Shown piece after piece: positions 49,453 to 57,917 of a stretch of 64,000 bases of DNA. The position numbers were made by a program, and so were the translations under genes. The notes under the pieces are model-generated. The model was not told the origin of the DNA, did not search any database, and saw nothing but the letters and a program-made list of their open reading frames with translations. The DNA is from Salinirubellus salinus (GTDB lineage Archaea; Halobacteriota; Halobacteria; Halobacteriales; Haloarculaceae): NCBI RefSeq assembly GCF_025231485.1, contig NZ_CP104003.1, forward strand, positions 3,224,001 to 3,288,000, in the 5' to 3' direction. Each line of letters begins with the position of its first letter. Position 1 is the stretch's first letter.

Positions 49453-51311
49453 TGGCCGACGACAGTATCGCGGTGGTCGACCTCGACAGGTGCCAGCCCG
49501 ACCGCTGTAACTACGAGTGTGCGAACTACTGCCCGCCCAACCGGACGGGCAAGGAGTGCATCGTCACACGGGAGGAGGCCCACGGCGAGAACGAGCCGTT
49601 CGAGGGCAAGCCCGACCAGATCGTCATCAGCGAGGAGATCTGTCTGGGCGAGACCTGCGGCATCTGCGTCGAGAAGTGCCCGTTCGACGCTATCGAGATC
49701 ATCAACCTCCCACAGGAGCTGGAGGAGGAGCCGGCCCACCGCTACGGCGAGAACGCGTTCGGCCTCTACGGCCTGCCCGCGCCGAAAGAGGGCCGCGTCA
49801 CGGGCCTGCTCGGTCCGAACGGTATCGGGAAGTCGACCGCGGTGCGGATGCTCTCGGGCGAGATAACCCCGAACCTCGGGCAGTACGACCAGCCGCCCAA
49901 CTGGGAGGCCGTCCTGGACCAGTACCGCGGGACGGCGCTCCAGAACTACCTCGAAGCGCTCGAGGCCGGCGAGGTCACCGTCGCGCGCAAACCACAGTAC
50001 GTCGACAAGATTCCGGACCAGTTCGACGGCGCGACCAACGAACTGCTCGCTGGCGTCGACGAGCGGGGCGTGGCCGACGAACTCGTCCAGCGCCTCGAAC
50101 TCGAGGCCGTCTACGACCAGCCCATCGACACGCTCTCCGGTGGCGAACTCCAGCGCGTCGCGCTCGCCGCCACGCTCGTCCGGGACGCCGACTTCTACTT
50201 CCTCGACGAGGTGACGCCCTACCTCGACATCGGCCAGCGCGTGACCGCCGCGCGCCTCATCCGCGAACTCGCCGACGAGGAGGACCGCTCGATGATGGTC
50301 GTGGAGCACGACCTCGCCATCCTCGACCTCGTGGCCGACACGCTCCACGTCACCTACGGTGAGCCGGGCGCGTTCGGTGTCGTCACGACGCCCAAGTCGA
50401 CCCGGAACGGCATCAACGAGTACCTCTCCGGGTATCTGGAGAACGAGAACATGCGCATCCGGCCGGAGGCCATCAAGTTCGAGGAGCACGCGCCCCGGAC
50501 CGTCAGCGGTAACGAGGACGCCCTCGTCTCCTACCCGGCACTCACGAAGTCGTACGGCGACGGCGAGTTCACGCTCGAGGTCGACGCCGGCGAGATCCGG
50601 AACAACGAGGTGCTGGGTATCGTCGGCCCGAACGGCATCGGGAAGTCGACGTTCGCCAAGCTACTGGCCGGCCGCCTCGACCCCACCGAGGGCGAGGTGG
50701 ACTTCCGCCTCGACATCTCCTACAAACCGCAGTACGTCGAGGTCGACCAGCCGATGCGCGTCGACGCGTTCCTGTCGTCCATCACGAGCGACTTCGGCTC
50801 CTCGTACTGGAACACCGAGATCGCCCAGCCGCTCCAGCTCCAGCGCATCATGGAGCAGCAGCTGACCGACCTCTCGGGCGGTGAGCGCCAGCGCGTCGCC
50901 ATCGCGGCCTGTCTCTCCCGCGAGGCGGACCTCTACCTGCTCGACGAGCCGAGCGCCCACCTCGACGTCGAACAGCGGGTGATGGCCACCCGCGCCATCC
51001 GCCGCTACACGGAGAACCACGGCAAGACGGCGATGGTCATCGACCACGACATCTACATGATCGACCTGCTGGCCGACCGGCTGCAGGTGTTCGAGGGTAC
51101 CCCGGCCGAGCACGGGCACGCCGGCGCCCCCGTCGGGATGCGCGAGGGGATGAACACGTTCCTCTCGAACCTCGACGTGACGTTCCGCCGGGACAAGCGC
51201 ACGGGCCGCCCGCGCATCAACAAGCCCGGTTCGCAGAAGGACCGCGAGCAGAAGAAGGCGGGCGAGTACTACTACGCACCGACGGCCGAGGACGACGAGG
51301 ACGACAGCTGA
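49452..51311 (+). CDS. rli: Ribosome-recycling ATPase ABCE1 (RLI)
   Basis: A 619-residue ABCE1 protein that splits ribosomes after termination. Two [4Fe-4S] clusters are held by CQPDRCNYECANYCPP with CLGETCGICVEKCP. Twin ATPase domains follow: GPNGIGKST (about 117 and 399), LSGGELQRVALA with YFLDEVTPYLD, and LSGGERQRVAIA with YLLDEPSAHLD. The hinge and C-terminal Lys/Arg-rich tail are present. The start ATG 49452 overlaps the EMC6-like stop. Confidence 0.97.
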   Translation: MADDSIAVVDLDRCQPDRCNYECANYCPPNRTGKECIVTREEAHGENEPFEGKPDQIVISEEICLGETCGICVEKCPFDAIEIINLPQELEEEPAHRYGENAFGLYGLPAPKEGRVTGLLGPNGIGKSTAVRMLSGEITPNLGQYDQPPNWEAVLDQYRGTALQNYLEALEAGEVTVARKPQYVDKIPDQFDGATNELLAGVDERGVADELVQRLELEAVYDQPIDTLSGGELQRVALAATLVRDADFYFLDEVTPYLDIGQRVTAARLIRELADEEDRSMMVVEHDLAILDLVADTLHVTYGEPGAFGVVTTPKSTRNGINEYLSGYLENENMRIRPEAIKFEEHAPRTVSGNEDALVSYPALTKSYGDGEFTLEVDAGEIRNNEVLGIVGPNGIGKSTFAKLLAGRLDPTEGEVDFRLDISYKPQYVEVDQPMRVDAFLSSITSDFGSSYWNTEIAQPLQLQRIMEQQLTDLSGGERQRVAIAACLSREADLYLLDEPSAHLDVEQRVMATRAIRRYTENHGKTAMVIDHDIYMIDLLADRLQVFEGTPAEHGHAGAPVGMREGMNTFLSNLDVTFRRDKRTGRPRINKPGSQKDREQKKAGEYYYAPTAEDDEDDS

Positions 51312-51322
51312 GCGGCCGAAGG

Positions 51323-51328
51323 CTTATT
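51323..51328 (+). promoter_or_regulatory. TATA box of hicAB
   Basis: CTTATT, 26-31 bases before the ATG at 51354, so hicB has its own leaderless promoter after the ABCE1 stop. Confidence 0.55.
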
Positions 51329-51353
51329 CACTCGCTCTCACTACTCGTATCCG

Positions 51354-51617
51354 ATGAGCACCACGGCCGGTGACCGCCGCGAGGAGGGCGTCGAGTTCAC
51401 GCACGAGGACGGCCTCGTGACGGCACTCGACCTCGAGACCGGCGTCGCGGCGAGCGGCGAGTCGAAGGCCGAAGCCCTGTCGATGCTCGCGGAGGCCCTG
51501 GAACTCCACGAGGGCGGTGGCGAACCCATCGAGGACGAGGCGGCGTTCCTCCGTGAGGTCGGTATCGACCCCGAGGAGGTCGACGCGGACGAAACGCCGC
51601 CACCGTGGCTCGAATAA
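51354..51617 (+). CDS. hicB: HicB-like antitoxin
   Basis: An 87-residue, very acidic protein. The partial RNase-H-like HicB fold is seen in VEFTHEDGLVTALDLETGVAASGESKAEALSML and the helix AEALELHEGG; a short acidic tail ends TPPPWLE. No DNA-binding arm is present, as in other haloarchaeal HicB proteins. It is intact and precedes the toxin gene by one base. It should bind and silence HicA. Confidence 0.8.
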   Translation: MSTTAGDRREEGVEFTHEDGLVTALDLETGVAASGESKAEALSMLAEALELHEGGGEPIEDEAAFLREVGIDPEEVDADETPPPWLE

Positions 51618-51618
51618 C

Positions 51619-51869
51619 GTGGTCTACGCGGACTTCTCCGGACGGGAGATGGTGAAGGCGCTTCGAAGGATGGGGTATCGACCAGTCAGACGCGCCGGCA
51701 GCCACGTCAAACTCCGCTACGAACATCCGGAGACCGACGAGGTCCGGGTCGTCACGGTGCCACTCACGGACGCCGACCACATCTCGCAGGACACCTACCG
51801 GTCTATCGCTCGTCAGTGCGTGCGAAGGAGTTCGAAGCGTGGGTCGAGTGGATGCGAGACGTCCGCTGA
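51619..51869 (+). pseudogene. hicA: hicA toxin, frameshifted near the 3' end
   Basis: The frame from GTG 51619 encodes a normal HicA mRNA-interferase head: MVYADFSGREMVKALRRMG, GSHVKLRYEH with the catalytic His, VPLTDADHISQDTYRSIARQ. Instead of the usual end it then runs VRRSSKRGSSG... into the next gene's antisense. In the -1 frame the bases at 51821-51869 encode AKEFEAWVEWMRDVR and a stop, the typical HicA C terminus. One G missing in TGC(G)GTGCG at about 51817-51821 explains this. The toxin is probably altered or dead; a sequencing error is the alternative. Confidence 0.75.
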
Positions 51870-51881
51870 GTGCGTTCGCGC

Positions 51882-52487
51882 TCAGCGACAGACCACGGGC
51901 GTCCCACCTTCGGCCAACCGCCGCAACGAGTCGGCGTCACGCGGTGTCCCCTCGTAGCCCCGCCGGAGTGCCACGTCCGGGCCGGCGTAGTAGACGGCGA
52001 ACAGGTAGTCGTCCGTGATGACGGTGTCGCCCTCCCGGTTGCGCTCGCTGGTCGAGAAGAAGCCGTCGACAGCGACGAGGTACCCCTCGCCGGCCCGCTC
52101 TGTCCGGTTCGACTGCGGGTCGACACGCAGTTCGAGGTTCTCGGTGTCCCCGTTCGCCTCGGTCGCGAGGTAGCGGTTGTACCGGTACACTTCCTCGAAC
52201 GCGGTCGCGAACGACTCGGCCGTGCCGGCGTCGAGCGGCTCGGGATACTCGGGGTACGACCTCGGTTCGTAGCCAGCGACCGGGGTCGGCTGTGGCCACT
52301 CGAGCGCCTCGCACTCGCCGGCTTCTGGCGTCTCGAACGGTCTGGGAGTCGGTGTCTCGGTTGGCGAGGCGGGGGCCGAACTGGCGGTCGGCGACGCCCC
52401 ACCGTCCGACTCGGCACACCCGGCGAGGGCGACACCGGCGCTCACGAGGCCGGCACGGAGGAGCGTTCGACGGGAGACGGGGGCCAC
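51882..52487 (-). CDS. Twin-arginine lipoprotein of unknown function
   Basis: A 201-residue exported protein. SRRTLLRAGLVSAG with lipobox ALAGC (Cys24) gives Tat export and a lipid anchor. A Thr/Pro/Ser linker (about 28-52) leads to a soluble domain: EPLDAGTAESFATAFEEVYR, LATEANGDTENLELRVDPQ, GYLVAVDGFFSTSERN. No known family. It overlaps the frameshift extension of hicA on the other strand. Confidence 0.7.
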   Translation of the reverse strand: MAPVSRRTLLRAGLVSAGVALAGCAESDGGASPTASSAPASPTETPTPRPFETPEAGECEALEWPQPTPVAGYEPRSYPEYPEPLDAGTAESFATAFEEVYRYNRYLATEANGDTENLELRVDPQSNRTERAGEGYLVAVDGFFSTSERNREGDTVITDDYLFAVYYAGPDVALRRGYEGTPRDADSLRRLAEGGTPVVCR

Positions 52488-52578
52488 ACTGGCGCTTCCC
52501 GAATTGCGGGTAAGTGTCTTCTCCCGAGAGGGTCCACCACAGATAGTTAACCGCTCGCCGCCTCCCCTCCACCACCGA

Positions 52579-53352
52579 ATGCGGTTCGACTACCACACCC
52601 ACTCCACCTACTCCGACGGGTCGTTCCTCTGGTCGATGGCCCGCGCCGCCGAGGAGGCCGGCTTCGAGGGCATCGGGTTCGCCGACCACTGCAACGTCTC
52701 GCCCGACTCGAAACAGGAGGGCCGGAAGAAGGCGATGGGGTTCAACCTCGACACCACCTACGACCGCCGTCGCGAGGGTATCGACCTCGTCCGCGACCGG
52801 TTCGACATCCGGGTGTTCGACGCCGTCGAGATGGACTACGAACCCGAGGACGAGGCCGCAATCCGCGAGTTCCTCGACTCGGCGGGGTTCGACTACGCCA
52901 TCGGGAGCGTCCACTACCTCGACGACGTGAACGTCCACATCCAGCCGTACTTCGAGCGCAAGCCCGAGGCCGAACGCCGCGAACTGGTCGCGCAGTACTT
53001 CGACAAACTGGTCGCGCTCGCGGAGTCCGAACTGTTCGACGTGGCCGCACACCCCGACCTGTTCGAGCGGACACCCGCGCTCCGGGGGCTCGCCACGCGC
53101 GAGCAGTACGAACGCGCCGCCGAGGCGTTCGCCGACTCCCGGACGGTTCCGGAGGTGAACGCCGGGCGCGCGCTCCGGGAGTACGGGGAGTTCCACCCGA
53201 ACCCGACGTTCCTCGACGTGCTCGCGGAGTACGGCGTCGAACTGACGGCGGGGACCGACAGTCACGACCCGGCGGACGTGGGGCCGCGGAAGACGGCGCT
53301 GGAGGAGACGCTGGCAGAACGGGGGTTAGAGGTGGTGGAACTGGACCTGTAA
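52579..53352 (+). CDS. PHP-domain phosphoesterase, histidinol-phosphatase-like
   Basis: A 257-residue metal-dependent phosphatase of the PHP fold. Metal motifs: YHTHSTYSDG near residue 4, FADHCNV near 35, AVEMDYEPED near 80, GSVHYLDD near 105, AAHPDL near 155, TAGTDSHDP near 230. HisJ/HisK-type histidinol phosphatases have this set, making the last phosphate step of histidine synthesis the likeliest job; other PHP substrates are possible. ATG 52579; the phosphatase gene is not in a his operon here, although hisE lies at 59913. Confidence 0.75.
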   Translation: MRFDYHTHSTYSDGSFLWSMARAAEEAGFEGIGFADHCNVSPDSKQEGRKKAMGFNLDTTYDRRREGIDLVRDRFDIRVFDAVEMDYEPEDEAAIREFLDSAGFDYAIGSVHYLDDVNVHIQPYFERKPEAERRELVAQYFDKLVALAESELFDVAAHPDLFERTPALRGLATREQYERAAEAFADSRTVPEVNAGRALREYGEFHPNPTFLDVLAEYGVELTAGTDSHDPADVGPRKTALEETLAERGLEVVELDL

Positions 53353-53357
53353 GCGCG

Positions 53358-53879
53358 CTACAGCACCTGCCGATTGCAGGTGCCACACAGGTTCTCCTCT
53401 TTCACGTCTACCTCACGCACCGTCGGGGAGAAACTCATCACACAGCGGTTGTTGTCGCAGTGCTCTAGACCGAGCGTGTGGCCGATCTCGTGGACGACCT
53501 CCTTGCGGACGCGGTTCGAGAACACCTCGCCGGAGGAGGTGTGTGAGATGCCGCCGTCGGAGGACGTCTGGAGCCGGTAGGTCGAGATGACCGACCCGTT
53601 CCCGGAGAGGTACGCGAGGCCGAAGACGTAGTTGCGTCGGCGGTAGTAGAGGTCGAGTTCGGTGATAGCGATGTTCTTCTCGCCCGACCCTATCCGCGAC
53701 GCCAACTCGATGAACTCCTCGGCCCGGTACTGCTTCCGGCCGGGGTCGTACGCGCCGTCGGGGACGTCCTGCTGGTCGTGGATGGTCACCTCGCATCCGT
53801 AGACCGACCGCAGGCCGGCGGAGGCCTCTCGCTTCACCCCCGCCTTGACGTCGCCGACCGGCACGATGTCGACGTGCAT
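53358..53879 (-). CDS. amzA: Archaemetzincin (M54) zinc metalloprotease
   Basis: A 173-residue protease. The zinc site is HEIGHTLGLEH (His130, Glu131, His134, His140) and the second, structural zinc is held by Cys141, Cys146, Cys165 and Cys168 (C-x4-C...C-x2-C), the family pattern. The N-terminal part begins MHVDIVPVGDVKAGV. Cytoplasmic; physiological substrate unknown. It is convergent with the PHP gene (five bases) and divergent from the UPF0146 gene across about 39 bases. Confidence 0.93.
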   Translation of the reverse strand: MHVDIVPVGDVKAGVKREASAGLRSVYGCEVTIHDQQDVPDGAYDPGRKQYRAEEFIELASRIGSGEKNIAITELDLYYRRRNYVFGLAYLSGNGSVISTYRLQTSSDGGISHTSSGEVFSNRVRKEVVHEIGHTLGLEHCDNNRCVMSFSPTVREVDVKEENLCGTCNRQVL

Positions 53880-53918
53880 GAGAAAGCATTAGATAGGCCG
53901 GTTCATAAACATCCCGAC

Positions 53919-54350
53919 GTGTCTACCGAGCCGAGCGAGGCGCTGGTCGCCCGACTGGAAGGCCACGGCCGCGCCGTCGAGGTGGGTGTCGGCCGCCGTC
54001 CCGACGTGGCCCGCGCGCTCGCCGCGCGTGGCGTCGACGTGACCGCCACCGACGTCCACGAGCGCCCGACGCCCACCGAGGTCCGGTTCGTCCGCGACGA
54101 CGTGACCGACCCCACGCTCGCCCACTACCGGGGTGCGGGCGTCGTCTACGCGCTGAACTGCCCGCCCGAACTCCAGCGGCCGCTCGTGGACGTGGCCCGT
54201 CGGGTCGGCGCCGAGTGCTACTTCACCACGCTCGGGGCGGACCCGGCCGTCGTGCCCGCGAGCCGCGAGTCGCTCCCCGGCGAGACGCTGTTCCACGCCA
54301 GCGGGGCCGCCGCCGACGCGCCCGCGCCGCTACGGGGTGAGCGGCCGTGA
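53919..54350 (+). CDS. UPF0146 family protein
   Basis: A 143-residue protein with a Rossmann-like fold: [20 protein letters not shown] (a degenerate methyltransferase-like glycine loop), [10 protein letters not shown] and FVRDDVTDP, then [19 protein letters not shown]. The UPF0146 group has no experimentally known function; a missing SAM motif suggests nucleotide binding without methyl transfer. The start GTG 53919 is in a short divergent promoter; the stop shares GTGA with the HAD gene. Confidence 0.8.
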   Translation: MSTEPSEALVARLEGHGRAVEVGVGRRPDVARALAARGVDVTATDVHERPTPTEVRFVRDDVTDPTLAHYRGAGVVYALNCPPELQRPLVDVARRVGAECYFTTLGADPAVVPASRESLPGETLFHASGAAADAPAPLRGERP

Positions 54351-55240
54351 CCGGTTCCGACCGGTTCGCCGTCGACGCCGTCGTCCTCGACGTGGACGGC
54401 GTCCTCGTCGACGTGGCCGACTCCTACCGCCGGGCGGTCGTCGAGAGCCTCGAACGCGTCTACGGCGAGACCGTCGAGAAGACGGCGATACAGGCGTTCA
54501 AGGACGCCGGCGGCTTCAACGACGACTGGGAACTCACCTACGCGCTCGCGCTCTACCTGCTCGCCCGCCGCGAGGGCCTGGACCGCGACGTCGACGCCTT
54601 CACCGACGTGGTGGCCGCCTCGGGCGGTGGACTGTCGGGGGCCGAGGCCGTCGTCGCCGACCTGCTCGGCCCGGCCGCTCGCGAACGTGCACGGGCCGCG
54701 TGGGACCCGGACCGACTTCGCGACGTGTTCCAGCAACTCTACCTCGGGGCCGACCTCTACCGCGACCTCGAGGGGGGTGAGCCGGACGAACTCCCCGACC
54801 ACGAGGGGTTCATCAACGACGAACCGACGCTCGTCACCGAGGCCACCATCACGGACCTCACCGAGCGGTTCGACGTGGGCGTCGTCACCGGCCGCCCCGC
54901 CGCCGAGGCGGACATCGCGCTCTCGCGGGTCGGCCTCTCGCTCGCCGACGAGTTCGTGTTCACGATGGACTCGCCCGAACCGGGCAAGCCCGAACCCGAC
55001 GCGCTGGTCGAACTCGCCCGTCGCTTCGACAGCGAGGCGACGGTCTTCGTCGGTGACACGCTGGACGATGTCCGGACCGTCGTCAACGCCCGCGAGGCCG
55101 ACAGTCGGACCTACTACGGCGCGGGCGTCCTCACCGGTGGGCTGACCGGCGAGGCCGGTCGCGAGAAGTACCACGAGACGGGGGCAGACGTCGTCCTCGA
55201 CACCGTGAACGACCTGCCTGACGTGGTCGAGCCCCGGTAG
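54347..55240 (+). CDS. HAD-superfamily hydrolase (TIGR01548-like)
   Basis: A 297-residue haloacid-dehalogenase-type phosphatase. Motif [12 protein letters not shown] (two catalytic Asp), motif II VVTGRP, Lys in GKPEPDAL, and motif [11 protein letters not shown] are all present. The cap is large and alpha-helical (about residues 25-150). TIGR01548-type members occur in archaea beside UPF0146 genes; a link to histidine or nucleotide metabolism has been suggested but not shown. It overlaps the preceding gene by four bases. Confidence 0.85.
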   Translation: MTGSDRFAVDAVVLDVDGVLVDVADSYRRAVVESLERVYGETVEKTAIQAFKDAGGFNDDWELTYALALYLLARREGLDRDVDAFTDVVAASGGGLSGAEAVVADLLGPAARERARAAWDPDRLRDVFQQLYLGADLYRDLEGGEPDELPDHEGFINDEPTLVTEATITDLTERFDVGVVTGRPAAEADIALSRVGLSLADEFVFTMDSPEPGKPEPDALVELARRFDSEATVFVGDTLDDVRTVVNAREADSRTYYGAGVLTGGLTGEAGREKYHETGADVVLDTVNDLPDVVEPR

Positions 55241-55271
55241 CTTCATCCGTCCCGACACGTACTCTCGAGCG

Positions 55272-55706
55272 ATGCCCTCCAGCACCGACGAGACGCTCGG
55301 CCGCGCCGGTGACCTGCTCTGGCTGGCGGCGAGAGCGGCGGCACTCGCCCTGCTCGTCACCGCCGCCGTCCTCCTCGCGCTCGGCGCCCTCCGGAACCTC
55401 GGAACGTGGGTGGTGACCCTGACCGGCGTCCTCGTCCTCGGCGGCGTCGTCGGGGCACTGTTCGGCAACGGCCAGTGGGGACCCGGCGGCGAGGCGCGAC
55501 AGCACGCCACCTTCGTCGTGTCGCTGGTGCTCCTCAACGTCGGGTTCTGGTCGCTCCGTGACTGGACGCTCGGGTCCCCCACCCCGTCGCCGACGGCCGC
55601 GTTCCTGCGGCTGTTCGCCGGCCTCTGTCTCCTCGCGACCGCCGGGTGGCTGGCGTACTTCGGCGGGCTGGCACGGCTGCGGGCGCTGGTCGCGCTGGAC
55701 GGGTGA
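55272..55706 (+). CDS. Four-helix membrane protein, unknown
   Basis: A 144-residue protein with four predicted membrane helices: LLWLAARAAALALLVTAAVL, WVVTLTGVLVLGGVVGALF, HATFVVSLVLLNVGFWSL and LLATAGWLAYFGGL (approximate centres 20, 55, 88, 120). A short soluble N terminus (MPSSTDETLGRAG) faces the cytoplasm by the positive-inside rule. No family recognised. Confidence 0.65.
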   Translation: MPSSTDETLGRAGDLLWLAARAAALALLVTAAVLLALGALRNLGTWVVTLTGVLVLGGVVGALFGNGQWGPGGEARQHATFVVSLVLLNVGFWSLRDWTLGSPTPSPTAAFLRLFAGLCLLATAGWLAYFGGLARLRALVALDG

Positions 55707-55723
55707 CCGGTGACGGGTGACTT

Positions 55724-56134
55724 ATGCCCGTCCCGCCGCTCGGTCTCCGCGTGTCCCGCCTCCACCCCGAACTCCTCCCGACGACGGCCGTCCTCCTGAC
55801 GGTCGCGTTCGTCACACTCGCGCTCACCACGCCGCCCGACCCGTACACGCAGGTGCTGTACGGCGGGCCCGCGCTCCTCGTCGCGGGCGGTCTCGCCGCC
55901 CTCCTGACCCACGGCGGGGGGTTCGACCGCCTCGGCTGGTCGCCCGCCGGGAAGGACCACGGCTGGACGGTCGCCGTCTTCCTCGGCGTGACCGTCGTCG
56001 TCGGGGTGTTCGTTCCGGACGCCACCTCGCCGGCCGTCACCGGCATCGGTCCCCTCGCGGGGTTCCTCCTCGGCGCGTGGCTCGGGTGGGGTGACGGGCG
56101 CTCGCGGCTCTCTCGCGCCGAATCGGCGGCCTGA
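55724..56134 (+). CDS. Membrane protein, unknown
   Basis: A 136-residue protein with four predicted hydrophobic helices: LLPTTAVLLTVAFVTLALTT, PALLVAGGLAALLTHGGG, WTVAVFLGVTVVVGVFVP and IGPLAGFLLGAWLGWG. It starts 18 bases after the previous membrane gene, so they are probably one transcript. ATG 55724 or GTG 55751 could be the start. No family recognised. Confidence 0.6.
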   Translation: MPVPPLGLRVSRLHPELLPTTAVLLTVAFVTLALTTPPDPYTQVLYGGPALLVAGGLAALLTHGGGFDRLGWSPAGKDHGWTVAVFLGVTVVVGVFVPDATSPAVTGIGPLAGFLLGAWLGWGDGRSRLSRAESAA

Positions 56135-56181
56135 TTCACCGCTCTCGGAACGCTTACCTGCCGAACGGCCGACCGTGGGGT

Positions 56182-56850
56182 ATGCGAATCGCGCTACTCG
56201 GCGGCACCGGCGATATCGGCGAGGGACTGGCGCTGCGGTGGGCCTACCACACCAACCACGAGGTGCTGGTCGGGTCGCGTGACCCCGACCGCGCCCGTGC
56301 GAAGGCCGAGGAGTACGAGACGGAACTCGACAGTCGCGGCGTCGAGTGCACCGTGAAGGGGTTCGAGAACGCGATGGCGGCCGACCGTGCGGACGTGGTC
56401 GTCCTCGCCGTCCCCGCGTACCACCTCGTCGACACCGTCGAACACGTCGCGGACCGACTGGACGACGAAACCGTACTGGTCACCCCGGCCGTCGGGATGC
56501 GCCGGGACGACCACGGCTTCCACTACAACCCGCCCTCGGCCGGGAGCGTCGCGGCGCTCGCCGCCAACGCCAAGCCGGACGACGTGCCGCTCGTCGGCGC
56601 GTTCCACAACCTCGCGGCCGGCCGTCTCGCGGACCTCGACAGCGAGTTCGAGTGGGACACGCTCGTCTTCGGTGACGACGACGACGCGACCGACCTCGTC
56701 TCGACGCTCGCCGAGGAGATCGAGGGGCTCCGTGCCGTCGACGCCGGCGGCCTCGCCAACGCGGCCGAGGTGGAGTCGCTCACGCCGCTGCTCATCAACG
56801 TCGCGGCGAACAACGAGGGGATGCACGCGCTGGGCGTCCGCTTCCACTGA
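56182..56850 (+). CDS. npdG: F420H2:NADP+ oxidoreductase
   Basis: A 222-residue enzyme that exchanges hydride between coenzyme F420 and NADP. The N-terminal Rossmann loop LLGGTGDIGEGLALRWA and VGSRDPDRARAKAEE mark NADP binding; VVLAVPAYHLVDTV and VGAFHNLAAGRL belong to the F420 side as in archaeal Fno/NpdG. No membrane segment. Haloarchaea carry F420 and this enzyme links it to NADPH supply. The stop is followed at once by the U-run and hairpins of the intergenic element. Confidence 0.9.
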   Translation: MRIALLGGTGDIGEGLALRWAYHTNHEVLVGSRDPDRARAKAEEYETELDSRGVECTVKGFENAMAADRADVVVLAVPAYHLVDTVEHVADRLDDETVLVTPAVGMRRDDHGFHYNPPSAGSVAALAANAKPDDVPLVGAFHNLAAGRLADLDSEFEWDTLVFGDDDDATDLVSTLAEEIEGLRAVDAGGLANAAEVESLTPLLINVAANNEGMHALGVRFH

Positions 56851-57050
56851 ACCTTTTTCTCGTCGGGTGCGCCTGCGGCGCACCACTCCTCGAAAAACGT
56901 CCTCAGAAATCGAAGATTTCTGATGGGCTCCGGTAGAGCTCCGCTCTACCGAACGTTCGTGAAAAAGGCGGCGCTCACTCCGTTCGCGCCGGGTGGGTGA
57001 GCTAGCCCACCCGCACCGCGACAGCACCGCAACCGGACCGTACCGCGCTC
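56851..57050. repeat. Structured intergenic element after npdG
   Basis: CCTTTTTCTCGTCGGG starts two bases after the npdG stop and CTCCTCGAAAAACG at 56886-56899 closes it, with TGCGCCTGCGGCGCA between. Two exact hairpins follow: CAGAAATC-GAA-GATTTCTG (56904-56922) and CGGTAGAGC-TCC-GCTCTACCG (56931-56951). Then comes a GTGAAAAAGGCGGCG... tract centred on GAGCTAGCCC and an ACCGCACCGCGACAGCACCG run. The T-run should work as a terminator. The front half matches the elements at 57781-57912 and 58487-58629. Confidence 0.6.
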
Positions 57051-57740
57051 TCACTCCTCTATCGCTCGATAGCCGCTCCGCAGCAGGGCGACTCCCGCCC
57101 CGATACCGACGACCCAGACGACCGGCTCGATACCCGCCGAACTCGACAGACTGTACCCCCGGAGGTAGACGAGCGTGTAGCCGTCGCCCGTCTCGACGAC
57201 GCGACCCTCGAACGTCGGTCGCTGGTCGGCGGCGACACCACCGGTCCGGACGGCCCACTCGCCGGCCAGCGGGAGGGTGCCCGGTGGGACGGCGACATCC
57301 TCGAGGACGGTCCGCGCCGACACGCGTTCGAGCGCCAGTCGCGTCCCGTCGTCGGTCAGGGTCGTGTTCCGCTCGTAGTACTCGCCACCGACCTCCACGT
57401 ACTCGGGGTCCGGCACCCGCTCGACGATGCCGGGGACGGTCCGCGGGCCGTCGGCGACCAGTTCGCGTTCTAGGCCACAGACCCGACCCCACTCGAAGGG
57501 GTTGTCGCTCGAGCAGTCGACCCCCTCGACCCCGTGGAGCCGGAGCGCGTCCTCGTCACCGAACGCGAGTTCGCCGTCCTCGACGGTCACGTCCGTCGTC
57601 CGGTAGCGATACTCGGTGCCGTCGAGGTCGAGCGGGACGTACCCGACCCAGAGCGGCGTCACCAGCAGGAGCGTCCCGACGACGAACCGCGCGGCTATCG
57701 CCTGTCGTCGAGTGGGGGACCAGCCACGGGCGAGCGACAT
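57051..57740 (-). CDS. Membrane-anchored protein, unknown
   Basis: A 229-residue protein. A first membrane helix at about 17-37 (FVVGTLLLVTPLWVGYV) is followed by an external domain rich in charge with two Cys (VDCSSDNPFEWGRVCGL), and a second helix near the end (GIEPVVWVVGIGAGVALL). The external part has beta-like segments (YVEVGGEYYERNTTL, PTFEGRVVETGDGYTLVYL). I start at MSLARG (57740). No family recognised. Confidence 0.65.
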   Translation of the reverse strand: MSLARGWSPTRRQAIAARFVVGTLLLVTPLWVGYVPLDLDGTEYRYRTTDVTVEDGELAFGDEDALRLHGVEGVDCSSDNPFEWGRVCGLERELVADGPRTVPGIVERVPDPEYVEVGGEYYERNTTLTDDGTRLALERVSARTVLEDVAVPPGTLPLAGEWAVRTGGVAADQRPTFEGRVVETGDGYTLVYLRGYSLSSSAGIEPVVWVVGIGAGVALLRSGYRAIEE

Positions 57741-57780
57741 GGCAGGCGCTTTTCGGGGACGGGACAAGTGTCTGCTGGCG

Positions 57781-57912
57781 GGGCGGTGGCGGGCGGTGCG
57801 GTCGCTGTTAGGCTAGTTCACCTACCCGCGGCGAGCGTCAGCGAGGCGCGCCTTTTGAATCCAAAGTTTTGCGCGAGTGGTAGGCGAAGCCGACCCGAGC
57901 GGAAAACTTTGG
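57781..57912 (-). repeat. ~130-bp intergenic repeat, inverted copy
   Basis: On the minus strand the element begins six bases after the thioredoxin stop: CCAAAGTTTTCCGCTCGGG at 57912, AAAACTTTGGATTC at 57870, then CTCGCTGACGCTCGCCGCG and a GTAGG...CTAGCC turn. The arms CCAAAGTTTT (57861-57870) and AAAACTTTGG (57903-57912) are exact dyads. 57821-57870 matches 58537-58586 at about 45 of 50 bases. The partial TTAGGCTAG...CACCTA at 57808 lies inside it. Confidence 0.7.
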
Positions 57913-57917
57913 TGGCC

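Noticed and set aside
51870-51957. C-terminal extension of the hicA frame
   Set aside because: It overlaps the end of the lipoprotein gene on the other strand and has no HicA character; it is the result of the frameshift.
57808-57825. TTAGGCTAGTTCACCTA, a partial match to the iron box
   Set aside because: Only one half-site is right, the spacing differs from all four true boxes, and it lies inside the repeat element with no metal gene downstream.
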